Below are positions 1 to 6,189 of a stretch of 8,927 nucleotides of DNA, one piece after another. The position numbers and the translations under genes were made by a program. The stretch comes from CS1-C013 sp964347265 (GTDB taxonomy: Archaea; Aenigmatarchaeota; Aenigmatarchaeia; Aenigmatarchaeales; Aenigmatarchaeaceae): contig CAYFXV010000024.1 of the NCBI GenBank assembly GCA_964347265.1, positions 1-8,927 of the forward strand, in the 5' to 3' direction. Positions within the stretch are counted from its first letter, which is position 1. Each line of letters starts with the position of its first letter. The notes under the pieces are model-generated. The model was not told the DNA's origin, made no database searches, and saw only the letters and a list, made by a program, of their open reading frames with translations.

Positions 1-152
1 GGCATTATACCCATTTCATCTGCTAATCTTCTTTGAGGTATTTTAAATATATTTCTCCATTTTTGAATTGTTTTTCCTGCATTTTCACTAAGAACAATTT
101 CTCCTGCGATTTTTCTAGCCAACGCATCTTTAGCTAGAGTTTGTATATTCAT
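1..152 (-). CDS. Cro/CI (XRE)-type helix-turn-helix transcriptional regulator, N-terminal part
   Basis: The gene reads leftwards from an ATG at 152-150 and runs off the window edge with 50 complete codons visible. The peptide begins MNIQTLAKDALARKIAGEIV and continues with a segment (GKTIQKWRNIFKIPQRRLAD, then EMGIM) that resembles the first two helices of a Cro/CI-type HTH. The pattern 'KTIQKWR-FKIPQRRLADEMGI' is typical of a family of archaeal XRE regulators in which the recognition helix follows immediately; that helix and the C-terminal domain are outside the window, so effector and targets cannot be judged. The gene is divergent from the CBS-domain gene at 253. A TATA-like box on the minus strand (178-186) lies about 30 nt from the ATG, and a 7-bp inverted repeat brackets it, which suggests autoregulation (inference). 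HTH call fairly sure; exact family uncertain. Confidence 0.72.
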   Translation of the reverse strand, partial: MNIQTLAKDALARKIAGEIVLSENAGKTIQKWRNIFKIPQRRLADEMGIM

Positions 153-165
153 AATAATAATATAT

Positions 166-201
166 TGTCGAACAAAACTTATAAAATTAACTTATTCGAC
201 A
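166..201. promoter_or_regulatory. Inverted repeat TGTCGAA/TTCGACA, candidate operator
   Basis: TGTCGAA at 166-172 and its exact reverse complement TTCGACA at 195-201 have centres 29 bp apart. The similarity extends as TTnTTCGACA with one mismatch per arm. The arms flank the minus-strand TATA-like box of the HTH regulator gene (178-186), and the right arm sits about 12 bp upstream of the TATA-like box of the CBS gene. A repressor bound here would cover the TBP/TFB site. GC-containing arms stand out in this very AT-rich gap. That the adjacent HTH protein binds it is inference. Confidence 0.5.
178..186 (-). promoter_or_regulatory. TATA-like box for the HTH regulator gene
   Basis: The minus strand reads TTTTATAAG, centred about 30 nt before the ATG at 152. 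With the usual archaeal TATA-to-start distance the transcript would begin within a few bases of the start codon, i.e. be leaderless or nearly so. It is the only good TATA-like match in the right place. Confidence 0.45.
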
Positions 202-212
202 TCTGTTATTTG

Positions 213-230
213 ATATATAAAAGTTTAAAT
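213..230 (+). promoter_or_regulatory. TATA-like promoter element(s) for the CBS-domain gene
   Basis: Two overlapping candidates are present. ATATATAAAAG at 213-223 would start transcription near 244, and AAGTTTAAAT at 221-230, centred 27 nt before the ATG at 253, would give a leaderless message. The second resembles the TTTAAAT-type boxes before the genes at 827 and 8829. Which one is used cannot be decided from sequence. Confidence 0.45.
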
Positions 231-252
231 TATTTAGGAAGTAAAAAATGAT

Positions 253-801
253 ATGCCAACAGGAATAAAAGTAAAAGACGCAATGATAACAAGAGTTATT
301 ACAGCTAGACCAGATCAAACAGTTTTAGATGCAGCTAAAATAATGAAAAAAGAAGATGTAGGAAGTGTTATAATTTGTGAAGGAAATAAACCAATTGGTA
401 TTGTTACAAGAGAAGACATTATTAATAAAATAACATCAGAAGATAAATTAGCATCAAAAGTATTTTTAAAAGGTATAATGTCAAAAGAATTAATAACATG
501 CCCACCAGATTGCGATATTTCTGAAGCTGCAAGGTTAATGTCAAAACACAAATATGAAAGAATTCCAGTTGTTTTTTTAGGCAAATTAATTGGAATCGTT
601 TCTGCAAGAGAGGTTGCAAAAGTTGCACCGGCTGCTCTTGAAATCATGACAGAACATTTAAGAATTGAAGAACCACTACAAATTATGGAAGAAACCAATT
701 CTGGTGATTGTGAATTATGTGGAAATTATTCGGAAGAATTACATAATATTAATGATAGATGGGTTTGTGATTCTTGTAGTGAAGAAGCAGAAGAGTTATA
801 A
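253..801 (+). CDS. Tandem CBS-domain protein with C-terminal zinc ribbon
   Basis: This is a 182-aa protein. Residues about 6-62 and 74-128 form two CBS motifs: each begins with the V/I-KD-IM-type strand (VKDAMITRVIT; LKGIMSKELIT), has a D-TV/IS-AA-LM helix, and ends with GIV-T/S-R/A-RE/ED. A pair of CBS motifs makes a Bateman module, which in known cases binds adenine nucleotides or SAM. The tail (about 150-182) has C153-x2-C156 and C172-x2-C175, a compact zinc ribbon that may contact nucleic acid or protein. Such CBS-plus-zinc-ribbon proteins occur in archaea; their role is mostly unknown. It is likely cytosolic, since no membrane segment is seen. Another ATG five bases upstream (248) opens only a six-codon frame, so 253 is chosen. 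It is divergent from an HTH regulator and shares a possible operator with it. Domain call sure; function unknown. Confidence 0.9.
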   Translation: MPTGIKVKDAMITRVITARPDQTVLDAAKIMKKEDVGSVIICEGNKPIGIVTREDIINKITSEDKLASKVFLKGIMSKELITCPPDCDISEAARLMSKHKYERIPVVFLGKLIGIVSAREVAKVAPAALEIMTEHLRIEEPLQIMEETNSGDCELCGNYSEELHNINDRWVCDSCSEEAEEL

Positions 802-810
802 ATTTAAATA
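796..810 (+). promoter_or_regulatory. TATA-like box for the Toprim-dnaG operon
   Basis: TTATAAATTTAAATA overlaps the stop codon of the CBS gene and is centred about 24 nt before the ATG at 827. The short distance and the absence of a Shine-Dalgarno sequence suggest a leaderless transcript for the Toprim-dnaG-small protein unit. Confidence 0.5.
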
Positions 811-826
811 GTTTTAAAATTAAATT

Positions 827-1180
827 ATGACTATTCAAGAGGTTGAAGAAGAATTATTAAAAATACTAAAAGAAAATAAAGAAAAACAAGTTATAGTCGA
901 GGGAAAAAGAGATAAAAACATTTTATGTTTATTAGGTTTTAAAAAAATACTTACTATCAATAAAGGAATATATGAAACAGCAGAAAAACTAGAAGAAAAG
1001 CAAGTACTCATATTAACAGATTTTGATCCTGAAGGAAAGAAAATAGCAAGTAAATTAAACCGAATTCTTCAATCTCTTGGTTATAAAGTAGATAGAGAGA
1101 CCAGGAGAAAGATTGGTTTCATGCTTACAAGATTAAAGATTAGAAAAATTGAAGAATTAAGGGGTGTATTTCATGAGTAA
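827..1180 (+). CDS. Small Toprim-domain protein (UPF0292-like)
   Basis: This 117-aa protein is essentially one Toprim domain. The catalytic glutamate motif is VIVEGKRD (E25) and the acidic DxD motif is DFDPEG (D65, D67), with the usual beta-strand ahead of each. It resembles archaeal stand-alone Toprim proteins (UPF0292/COG1658-like, distantly related to RNase M5 and primase Toprim modules). These are predicted to act on nucleic acid phosphodiesters with Mg2+, but I know of no settled biochemical role. The C-terminal third (RETRRKIGFMLTRLKIRKIEEL) is basic and helical. The start at 827 is supported by a TATA-like box about 24 nt upstream. The stop overlaps the start of dnaG by 8 nt (ATG 1173, TAA 1178-1180), so the two are almost certainly co-transcribed and translationally coupled. 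Family assignment is by motif, not by search. Confidence 0.88.
   Translation: MTIQEVEEELLKILKENKEKQVIVEGKRDKNILCLLGFKKILTINKGIYETAEKLEEKQVLILTDFDPEGKKIASKLNRILQSLGYKVDRETRRKIGFMLTRLKIRKIEELRGVFHE
1159..1166 (+). promoter_or_regulatory. Shine-Dalgarno sequence of dnaG
   Basis: AAGGGGTG ends 6 nt before the ATG at 1173 and is complementary to the archaeal 16S 3' end (GGTG core). It favours the ATG at 1173 over the in-frame GTG at 1164, which lies inside this site. Confidence 0.6.
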
Positions 1181-2348
1181 ATTAGCTCAAGCTACTTCTA
1201 AATATACAATTTATGCTAAATTTGAGGCTGATGGAACTGTTGAAAAACCAGATGTGATAGGGGCCGTTTTTGGTCAAACAGAAGGTTTATTAGGACCTGA
1301 TATGGAATTAAGAGAATTACAAAAAACAGGCAGGGTTGGAAGAATTGATGTTGAAATGAAAACCCATAATGGAAAAACACTAGGTGTAATTACTATTCCT
1401 TCGTCTTTAGACAGTTCTGAAACAGCTTTAATAGCAGCGTGTGTAGAAACAATAGAGAGAGTAGGGCCATGTTTGGCTAAAATTATTGTTGAAAAAATTG
1501 AGGATGTAAGAATAAACAAAAGAAAATATGTTATAGAAAGAGCAAAAGACCTTTTAGGTAGAATGTTTCAGGAAGATTTACTTGATTCACAACAAATATC
1601 AGAACAAATAAAAGAAGCTGTTAGGGGCGATGAAATATCAGAATTCAAAGGTTTACCAACAGGTCCAGATATAGAAAACTATGATGAAATTATAATTGTA
1701 GAAGGGAGGGCAGATGTTACTAATCTTCTTAAAAACGGTATAAAAAATGTTATTGCAATAGAAGGAACATCAATTCCCAAAGCTATTATTGATTTATCTA
1801 AAGAAAAAATAACAACAGCATTTTTAGATGGAGATAGAGGCGGAGATCTTATATTAAAAGAATTAAAATCAGTTTGTGAATTAGATTTTGTAATAAGAGC
1901 GCCTAGAGGAAAAGAAGTAGAAGATTTACAGAAAAAAGAAATATACAAACTATTAAGAAGTAAAGTACCTGCTGATCAAATAAGTCCAGATATTAAAAAC
2001 GAAGATAAAAAACACGAAAAAAGAAAAGAAAGAGTAGTTCATAAACGCATAAAAGTTGAAGGAGATAAAATTGAAGCATTTAAAACAGTTTTGGATGATT
2101 TAATAGGAACAAGAGCAGCTTGTTTTCTTGATGTTAATCACGAAATATTAGGCAGAGTTCCTGTAAAAGAGATGTTTTCAGCTATGCGTGGGTTGAATGC
2201 AAGTTGTTTGATATTTGATGGTGATATAGACCAAAAATTAATTAATCATTGTTTACATAATGGAATAAAATATATAGTTGGAATGAAAGTTGGAAGAATA
2301 AGAACACCCGAAGGAATAAGCATTTTAACTATACATGATTTAAAATAG
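1173..2348 (+). CDS. dnaG: Archaeal DnaG (Toprim primase / exosome-associated protein)
   Basis: This 391-aa protein from the ATG at 1173 is close to, or slightly shorter than, the usual archaeal DnaG length. The N-terminal region (TSKYTIYAKFEADGTVEKPDVIGAVFGQTEGLLG, about 8-41) is the archaeal DnaG signature. A central Toprim domain (about 170-245) carries IIIVEGRAD (E177) and the FLDGDRGGD motif (D219, D221, D225). A charged linker (270-295, rich in K and E) leads to a conserved C-terminal region with VGRIRTPEG near 372-380. Archaeal DnaG is known to associate with the RNA exosome, aiding poly(A)-rich substrate binding, and to have primase activity in vitro in some species; it lacks the bacterial zinc-binding and helicase-interaction domains. 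It overlaps the upstream Toprim gene and is followed 18 nt later by a small basic protein gene. The in-frame GTG at 1164 would add only three residues and overlaps the Shine-Dalgarno site. Confidence 0.95.
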   Translation: MSKLAQATSKYTIYAKFEADGTVEKPDVIGAVFGQTEGLLGPDMELRELQKTGRVGRIDVEMKTHNGKTLGVITIPSSLDSSETALIAACVETIERVGPCLAKIIVEKIEDVRINKRKYVIERAKDLLGRMFQEDLLDSQQISEQIKEAVRGDEISEFKGLPTGPDIENYDEIIIVEGRADVTNLLKNGIKNVIAIEGTSIPKAIIDLSKEKITTAFLDGDRGGDLILKELKSVCELDFVIRAPRGKEVEDLQKKEIYKLLRSKVPADQISPDIKNEDKKHEKRKERVVHKRIKVEGDKIEAFKTVLDDLIGTRAACFLDVNHEILGRVPVKEMFSAMRGLNASCLIFDGDIDQKLINHCLHNGIKYIVGMKVGRIRTPEGISILTIHDLK

Positions 2349-2355
2349 TAAAAAT

Positions 2356-2361
2356 GAGGAG
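2356..2361 (+). promoter_or_regulatory. Shine-Dalgarno sequence of the 48-aa gene
   Basis: GAGGAG lies 5 nt before the ATG at 2367. This purine-rich site is one of the clearest ribosome binding sites in the window and is a main argument that the 48-aa frame is translated, from the dnaG message. Confidence 0.55.
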
Positions 2362-2366
2362 ATTAA

Positions 2367-2513
2367 ATGAAGAAAAAGAAAAAAACAGCTGAAGATGTTG
2401 CTGAGAAGACAGGTGAAGCAGTTGGTGAGAGTATTAGAAAAGGCTGGGGAATTACAAAAGCGTTTGGAAAAGGAGTAAAAAAATCCATTACTAAGAAGAA
2501 ACGTAAAACATAG
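2367..2513 (+). CDS. Small, highly basic 48-aa protein of unknown function
   Basis: I do not recognise this family. The frame encodes 48 residues beginning MKKKKKTAEDVAEKTGEAVG and ending in a second basic cluster (KKKRKT). I count 15 Lys and 2 Arg against 5 acidic residues, a net charge of about +12. The middle (about 8-41) has hydrophobic residues every 3-4 positions (V11, V19, I23, W27, F33, V37, I41) with many Gly and Ala, which fits an amphipathic helix between two basic ends. There is no signal peptide and no cysteine. It follows dnaG by 18 nt with a good Shine-Dalgarno, so it is probably the last gene of the Toprim-dnaG unit. Possible roles are nucleic-acid or membrane-surface binding; a peptide substrate for the adjacent TldD/TldE is a more speculative option. 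Being a real gene is likely but not certain. Confidence 0.62.
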   Translation: MKKKKKTAEDVAEKTGEAVGESIRKGWGITKAFGKGVKKSITKKKRKT

Positions 2514-2516
2514 AAA

Positions 2517-2528
2517 AATTTATTATAT
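2517..2528 (+). promoter_or_regulatory. TATA-like box for tldD-tldE
   Basis: AATTTATTATAT, just after the stop codon of the 48-aa gene, is centred about 26 nt before the ATG of tldD. No Shine-Dalgarno precedes tldD, consistent with a leaderless transcript starting at or near 2549. Confidence 0.5.
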
Positions 2529-2548
2529 TCCCAAAGCAAATTATACAA

Positions 2549-3955
2549 ATGCTTGATTTAGTTAAAAAAACATTAAGATATGCAGAAAAATTATCAGACT
2601 ATGCAGAAGTTAGGTTTGAAAAAGCTAAAACAAACAGAATATTAATAAAAAACGGAAATTTGGAAGCTACAGAGGTTAATAAAAATTTTGGAATTTCTAT
2701 AAGAGTTTTAAAGAATGGTTTTCTAGGATTTGTTGCTACTAATGATTTAAGATTCTCTAATTTGAAAAATCATGTAAATAAAGCATTAAAACTTGCTAAA
2801 TACTCTAAAAATATTCTTAAAAAACCAGTAAGACTTTCTGAAGAAAAAACATTTAAAGAAAAATACGAAGTTAAAGAGAAAATTAAAATTGAAAATATTA
2901 GTTTGGAAAAGAAAATCAAAAAAGTTTTTGAAATAGAAAAAGAACTGGTAAAAATAAAGATTAAATTACCAATAAGATTTTTTGAATATTATGATGAAAC
3001 AAGAGAAAAGATATTCATAAACTCAGAAGGAGCACTAATTCAATCAAAAATACCTAGAGTAAGTTTTGATTATATAATAACTTTTATTTCTAATGGTTCT
3101 AGCGAGCAAAGAATTTTTCAATTTGGAGGTTCTGGAGGTTGGGAACTGTTAAAACAATGGAAATTAAAACAAAAAATTTTGGATGAGTCAAAAATTCTAC
3201 CTAAAATTGCTAAATCAAAGAAATTGCCAAAAGGCAAATATGATGTTATACTTTCACCAGAACTAACAGGAATAGCTTCTCATGAAAGTTGCGGCCATCC
3301 TTATGAAGCTGATAGAATATTAGGAAGAGAAGCTGCGCAAGCTGGAAAATCCTTTATAAAAAAAGAAATGTTAGGAGAGAGAATAGGAACAGAAGTTGTT
3401 AATGTTGTAGACGATCCAACACTTCCTAATAGTTACGGTTTTTATTTATATGACGATGAAGGAGTTAAACCTAGAAGAAGATTTTTAATAAAAAACGGAA
3501 TAATAAATGCTTTTCTCCAGAACAGGGAAACTGCCAAAGAGTTTGGAATAAAAAGTAATGGTTCATCAAGAGCAAAAGAATGGTTTTCTGAACCAATAGT
3601 AAGAATGGCAAATACATTTGTTTTACCAGGTGATTATAGTTTTGAAGAACTTTTAGATACAATAAAAAACGGAGTTTATATAAAATCTTTTATGGAGTGG
3701 AACATTGATGATAAAAGATATAATCAAAAATACACTGGTTTGGAATCTCATTTAATAAAAAACGGTAAGATGGTTAAACTAGTTAAAGCTCCAACATTAG
3801 AAATAACAACACCTGCTTTTTGGAGTAGTATAGATGCGATTGGTAAAAATTTAGAGTTTGCAGCAGGAAGCTGTGGTAAAAGTGATCCAATTCAACCTCT
3901 TCCTGTTTGGTTTGGGGGCCCAGATATAAGATTAAGAAATATTAATTTGGTGTAA
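2549..3955 (+). CDS. tldD: TldD metalloprotease subunit
   Basis: This 468-aa protein is of normal length for TldD. The zinc site is the HExxxH motif HESCGH at H245-E246...H250, followed by PYEADRILGR; in the known TldD/TldE structure these two histidines, with a C-terminal cysteine, bind the metal. The C-terminal motif GSCGKSDPIQPLPVWFGGP contains that cysteine (C442). Other family blocks are visible: the N-terminal YAEVRFEK strand, DDEGVKPRR (302-310) and PIVRMANTFVLPGD (349-362). In characterised cases the TldD-TldE heterodimer digests unfolded or small peptides by threading an extended chain to the active site; known E. coli substrates are the microcin B17 leader and the antitoxin CcdA. 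Cellular targets in archaea are unclear. C248 lies inside the zinc motif, where E. coli has a hydrophobic residue. Its partner tldE starts two bases after the stop. Confidence 0.95.
   Translation: MLDLVKKTLRYAEKLSDYAEVRFEKAKTNRILIKNGNLEATEVNKNFGISIRVLKNGFLGFVATNDLRFSNLKNHVNKALKLAKYSKNILKKPVRLSEEKTFKEKYEVKEKIKIENISLEKKIKKVFEIEKELVKIKIKLPIRFFEYYDETREKIFINSEGALIQSKIPRVSFDYIITFISNGSSEQRIFQFGGSGGWELLKQWKLKQKILDESKILPKIAKSKKLPKGKYDVILSPELTGIASHESCGHPYEADRILGREAAQAGKSFIKKEMLGERIGTEVVNVVDDPTLPNSYGFYLYDDEGVKPRRRFLIKNGIINAFLQNRETAKEFGIKSNGSSRAKEWFSEPIVRMANTFVLPGDYSFEELLDTIKNGVYIKSFMEWNIDDKRYNQKYTGLESHLIKNGKMVKLVKAPTLEITTPAFWSSIDAIGKNLEFAAGSCGKSDPIQPLPVWFGGPDIRLRNINLV
3949..3952 (+). promoter_or_regulatory. 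Shine-Dalgarno core of tldE inside the tldD end
   Basis: GGTG at the last codons of tldD lies 5 nt before the ATG at 3958. It supports translation of tldE by coupling from the tldD message. Confidence 0.45.
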
Positions 3956-3957
3956 AA

Positions 3958-5265
3958 ATGAATTTTATAAAATTTGCATTAAAGAATGGTGCAGATGATA
4001 TTGTTATAGAAAAAAGTTTAAGTGAAACAAAACAACTTAGATTTGCAAATAATAATATTCAGATTTTTAAAAACTGGAATATTGAAACCATTAGAATATT
4101 TTTAGCACATAAGAAAAGAATAATAAATACAGCAATTTTTGATATTTCTGAAAAGAACATCAAAAATACTATTAAAAATTTGATAAAATATGCAAGAATT
4201 ATAAAACCTAATCAAGATTATTCTGGAATAGCTGAAGGACCATTTAGATATAGAAAAATTCCTAAAAGTTTTGATAGAAAAATCATTAATGCAAATCTTT
4301 TGGATATAACAGAAAATATGATTAACTCGGCATTAGAAAATAGCAAAAATACGGCAGGAATTGTTTGTACAGATGTTGATAAAATAGAGTTAAAAACCTC
4401 TTCAAACGTTTTTGCATCTGAAAAAACAACAGCAATTAAATTATCAATAAGAGCATTTAATAAGGATGAAGAAACAGGACATGGTGCTTCATGTTCTAGA
4501 AATTTGAGTTCTATTAACCCAGAAAAAATAGGAAGAAAAGCTGGAGAAATATCTAAACTAGCTAAAAATCCTGAAAAATTGGAATCAGGTAAATATGACT
4601 TAATATTTGACCCACTTTCAGCAGCAAATTTGTTAAGTGCTGTTGGCGGTTATTCTTCTGCATTTTTTGTTGATAGTGGTTTATCTTTCTTAAGAGGGAA
4701 AATAGGAAAAAAAATTGCAAGCAAAAAAGTAACTTTGATTGATAGTGGAATAATAATTAATGGTTATGATTCTTCTCCTTTTGATGATGAAGGTGTTCCA
4801 ACCAAAAACACAACTATTATAGAAAAAGGAATTCTAAAAAATCTTTTACATAATACTTCAACTGCTAGAAAAAATAAAACAAAAACAACAGCAAATGCTG
4901 GTTTAGTTATACCACAACCACATAATATCATTTTAGAAAGAGGCAGAACTTCAAAAGAAAAATTGTTTAAAGATTTTAATGGTTTGTATATAACAAATCT
5001 TTGGTATACAAGATTTCAAAACCACTTAAAAGGAGATTTTTCAACAATTCCCAGAGATGGAATATTCTTAATACAAAACGGAGACATTATTAAATCAATA
5101 AAAGATATAAGGATTTCTGATAATTTACAAAGAATTCTAGAAAACATTGAAAATATTTCTAATAAACCAGAATGGATAATTTGGTGGGGTCTTGATTTTC
5201 AAATTCCGATTTTTACACCTTATGTTTTAGTAAAGGGCGTTAACATAACACAATCTACAATGTAA
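3958..5265 (+). CDS. tldE: TldE/PmbA, non-catalytic partner of TldD
   Basis: This 435-aa protein belongs to the same superfamily as TldD but lacks HExxxH: the equivalent segment reads LIFDPLSAANLLSAVGGY (about 215-232), as in PmbA/TldE proteins. Other family landmarks are the LIDSGIIINGYDSSPFDDEG block (260-279), GVPTKNTTIIEKGILKNLLHN (279-299) and TTANAG (310-315). In the known complex TldE forms the heterodimer shell with TldD and does not bind the catalytic zinc. It starts 2 nt after the tldD stop with a GGTG site in the tldD end, so the pair is coupled, as expected for an obligate heterodimer. The C-terminus ends in a conserved-looking VLVKGVNI strand. No sign of truncation. Confidence 0.93.
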   Translation: MNFIKFALKNGADDIVIEKSLSETKQLRFANNNIQIFKNWNIETIRIFLAHKKRIINTAIFDISEKNIKNTIKNLIKYARIIKPNQDYSGIAEGPFRYRKIPKSFDRKIINANLLDITENMINSALENSKNTAGIVCTDVDKIELKTSSNVFASEKTTAIKLSIRAFNKDEETGHGASCSRNLSSINPEKIGRKAGEISKLAKNPEKLESGKYDLIFDPLSAANLLSAVGGYSSAFFVDSGLSFLRGKIGKKIASKKVTLIDSGIIINGYDSSPFDDEGVPTKNTTIIEKGILKNLLHNTSTARKNKTKTTANAGLVIPQPHNIILERGRTSKEKLFKDFNGLYITNLWYTRFQNHLKGDFSTIPRDGIFLIQNGDIIKSIKDIRISDNLQRILENIENISNKPEWIIWWGLDFQIPIFTPYVLVKGVNITQSTM

Positions 5266-5269
5266 AACA

Positions 5270-5281
5270 AATATTTATTAG
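5270..5281 (+). promoter_or_regulatory. TATA-like box for the 62-aa gene
   Basis: AAATATTTATTA, shortly after the tldE stop, is centred about 27 nt before the ATG at 5303. The spacing matches that of the other first genes here and suggests an independent leaderless transcript. Confidence 0.4.
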
Positions 5282-5302
5282 TTCAAAAGTTTAATTCAAA
5301 TC

Positions 5303-5491
5303 ATGGTTGACATTAAAATATCAGGTACAGTTTTTATTGCACTAGTTCTTTTATGGTATTTAGGAATAACAGGCTGTCAAGCATTAAATAAAATGGAAGA
5401 AGATTTAGGAGATCCTCTGTGTTGGGGCGGTTGGATAGCATTTTGTGTTTTAATTCTAGTTGCAGTTATGCTGCATCCACAAAGAGATTAA
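5303..5491 (+). CDS. Small membrane or lipoprotein-like protein, unknown function
   Basis: This is a 62-aa protein I do not recognise. It has two hydrophobic stretches, about residues 8-24 (GTVFIALVLLWYLGITG) and 44-57 (WIAFCVLILVAVML), joined by a short acidic loop (KMEEDLGDPLCWGG), which suggests a hairpin across the membrane. The first stretch ends in ITGC (C25), which fits a lipobox and could instead mark a lipoprotein; the second hydrophobic segment makes a plain lipoprotein less likely. Three cysteines (C25, C40, C48) are present. A TATA-like box sits about 27 nt upstream of the ATG. The gene converges on nrdG and their last 4 nt overlap (5488-5491). That it is a real gene rests on the promoter and the coherent hydrophobic pattern. 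Confidence 0.58.
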   Translation: MVDIKISGTVFIALVLLWYLGITGCQALNKMEEDLGDPLCWGGWIAFCVLILVAVMLHPQRD

Positions 5492-6177
5492 ATCCCTCTT
5501 ATTTCACAAGTTTCAAAATAAGGTTTTAATATATTATAGAACTTTGTTAATTCTTCTTTAGAAAAAGATTTTTTGCCAATAAGATTTTCATCTAAAGTTT
5601 TAATTCCTCTAAATTGTTGTATAAATAATCTTTTAGAACCTTTGAGCCATTCACCAATTAATTTTGCATGTTCTTCATCAAATAATCTAGGAACTACAGT
5701 GATTCTAAATTCATATTCTTCCATTTTTTTAATTAAATCAATACTTTTTTGAATATTTTCTTTATTTACTTTAACATTAGCAACATTTTCATAGAATTCT
5801 AATGGTGCTTTAATATCCATAGCAATATAATCAACTAATTTTCTTTCTATTAATTCTTTTAACATTTCTGGATTACTACCATTAGTATCCAATTTAACAA
5901 AAAATCCCAATTTTTTTATCTTTGAAATAAATTCTGGAAGATCTTTATTTAAAGTAGGTTCTCCTCCAGTAATACAAACTCCATCTAAGAAGTCTTTTCT
6001 ATTTTTCAAAAACTCTAAAATTTCTTCTTTTTCTATTTCAGGTCTTCCATCATCAACAATAAGTTCAGGATTATGACAATAACTACAACGAAAATTACAA
6101 CCAAAAGCAAATATTGTGCATGCTATTTTTCCAGGATAATCAATAACAGTTTGTTTTTGTAAACCTTTTATTATCAT
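5488..6177 (-). CDS. nrdG: Anaerobic ribonucleotide reductase activating protein (radical SAM)
   Basis: This 229-aa radical-SAM protein is of the NrdG2-type length. The [4Fe-4S] cluster motif CxxxCxxC is C27-NFR-C31-SY-C34, followed by HNPEL; the SAM-binding GGEPT is at 71-75 and a KLDTNGSNP strand at 95-103. Such enzymes cleave SAM reductively to make the 5'-deoxyadenosyl radical that installs the glycyl radical on NrdD. The position directly downstream of nrdD (12 nt gap, no clear Shine-Dalgarno) identifies the partner; by motif alone it could be a pyruvate-formate-lyase activase-like protein. The N-terminus (MIIKGLQKQTVIDYPGKIAC) matches NrdG2-type proteins, which begin with a short strand and 'DYPGK'. 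It is the last gene of the nrdR-nrdD-nrdG unit, and its stop overlaps the convergent 62-aa gene by 4 nt. Confidence 0.9.
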   Translation of the reverse strand: MIIKGLQKQTVIDYPGKIACTIFAFGCNFRCSYCHNPELIVDDGRPEIEKEEILEFLKNRKDFLDGVCITGGEPTLNKDLPEFISKIKKLGFFVKLDTNGSNPEMLKELIERKLVDYIAMDIKAPLEFYENVANVKVNKENIQKSIDLIKKMEEYEFRITVVPRLFDEEHAKLIGEWLKGSKRLFIQQFRGIKTLDENLIGKKSFSKEELTKFYNILKPYFETCEIRGI

Positions 6178-6189
6178 ATATATCTAGAA

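Noticed and set aside
176..195. 7-bp direct repeat AACTTAT within the left divergent gap
   Set aside because: Short and AT-rich; it overlaps the TATA box and inverted-repeat arm and is likely to be chance.
315..698. 127-aa minus-strand frame opposite the CBS gene
   Set aside because: It is a shadow of the well-supported CBS-zinc-ribbon gene, with no promoter or recognised motif.
1164..1172. GTG start for dnaG, adding three residues
   Set aside because: The GTG is inside the GGGGTG Shine-Dalgarno site that serves the ATG at 1173, and archaeal DnaG homologues begin near the later residue.
1679..1948. 89-aa minus-strand frame inside dnaG
   Set aside because: It is antisense to the DnaG Toprim domain with no start signals or motifs.
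2363..2548. 61-aa minus-strand frame opposite the 48-aa gene
   Set aside because: Its phenylalanine run is just the complement of the lysine codons; the plus-strand frame has the Shine-Dalgarno and composition of a gene.
5492..5520. Possible bidirectional terminator between the 62-aa gene and nrdG
   Set aside because: No hairpin or convincing T-tract was seen, and the two genes overlap, leaving no room for one.
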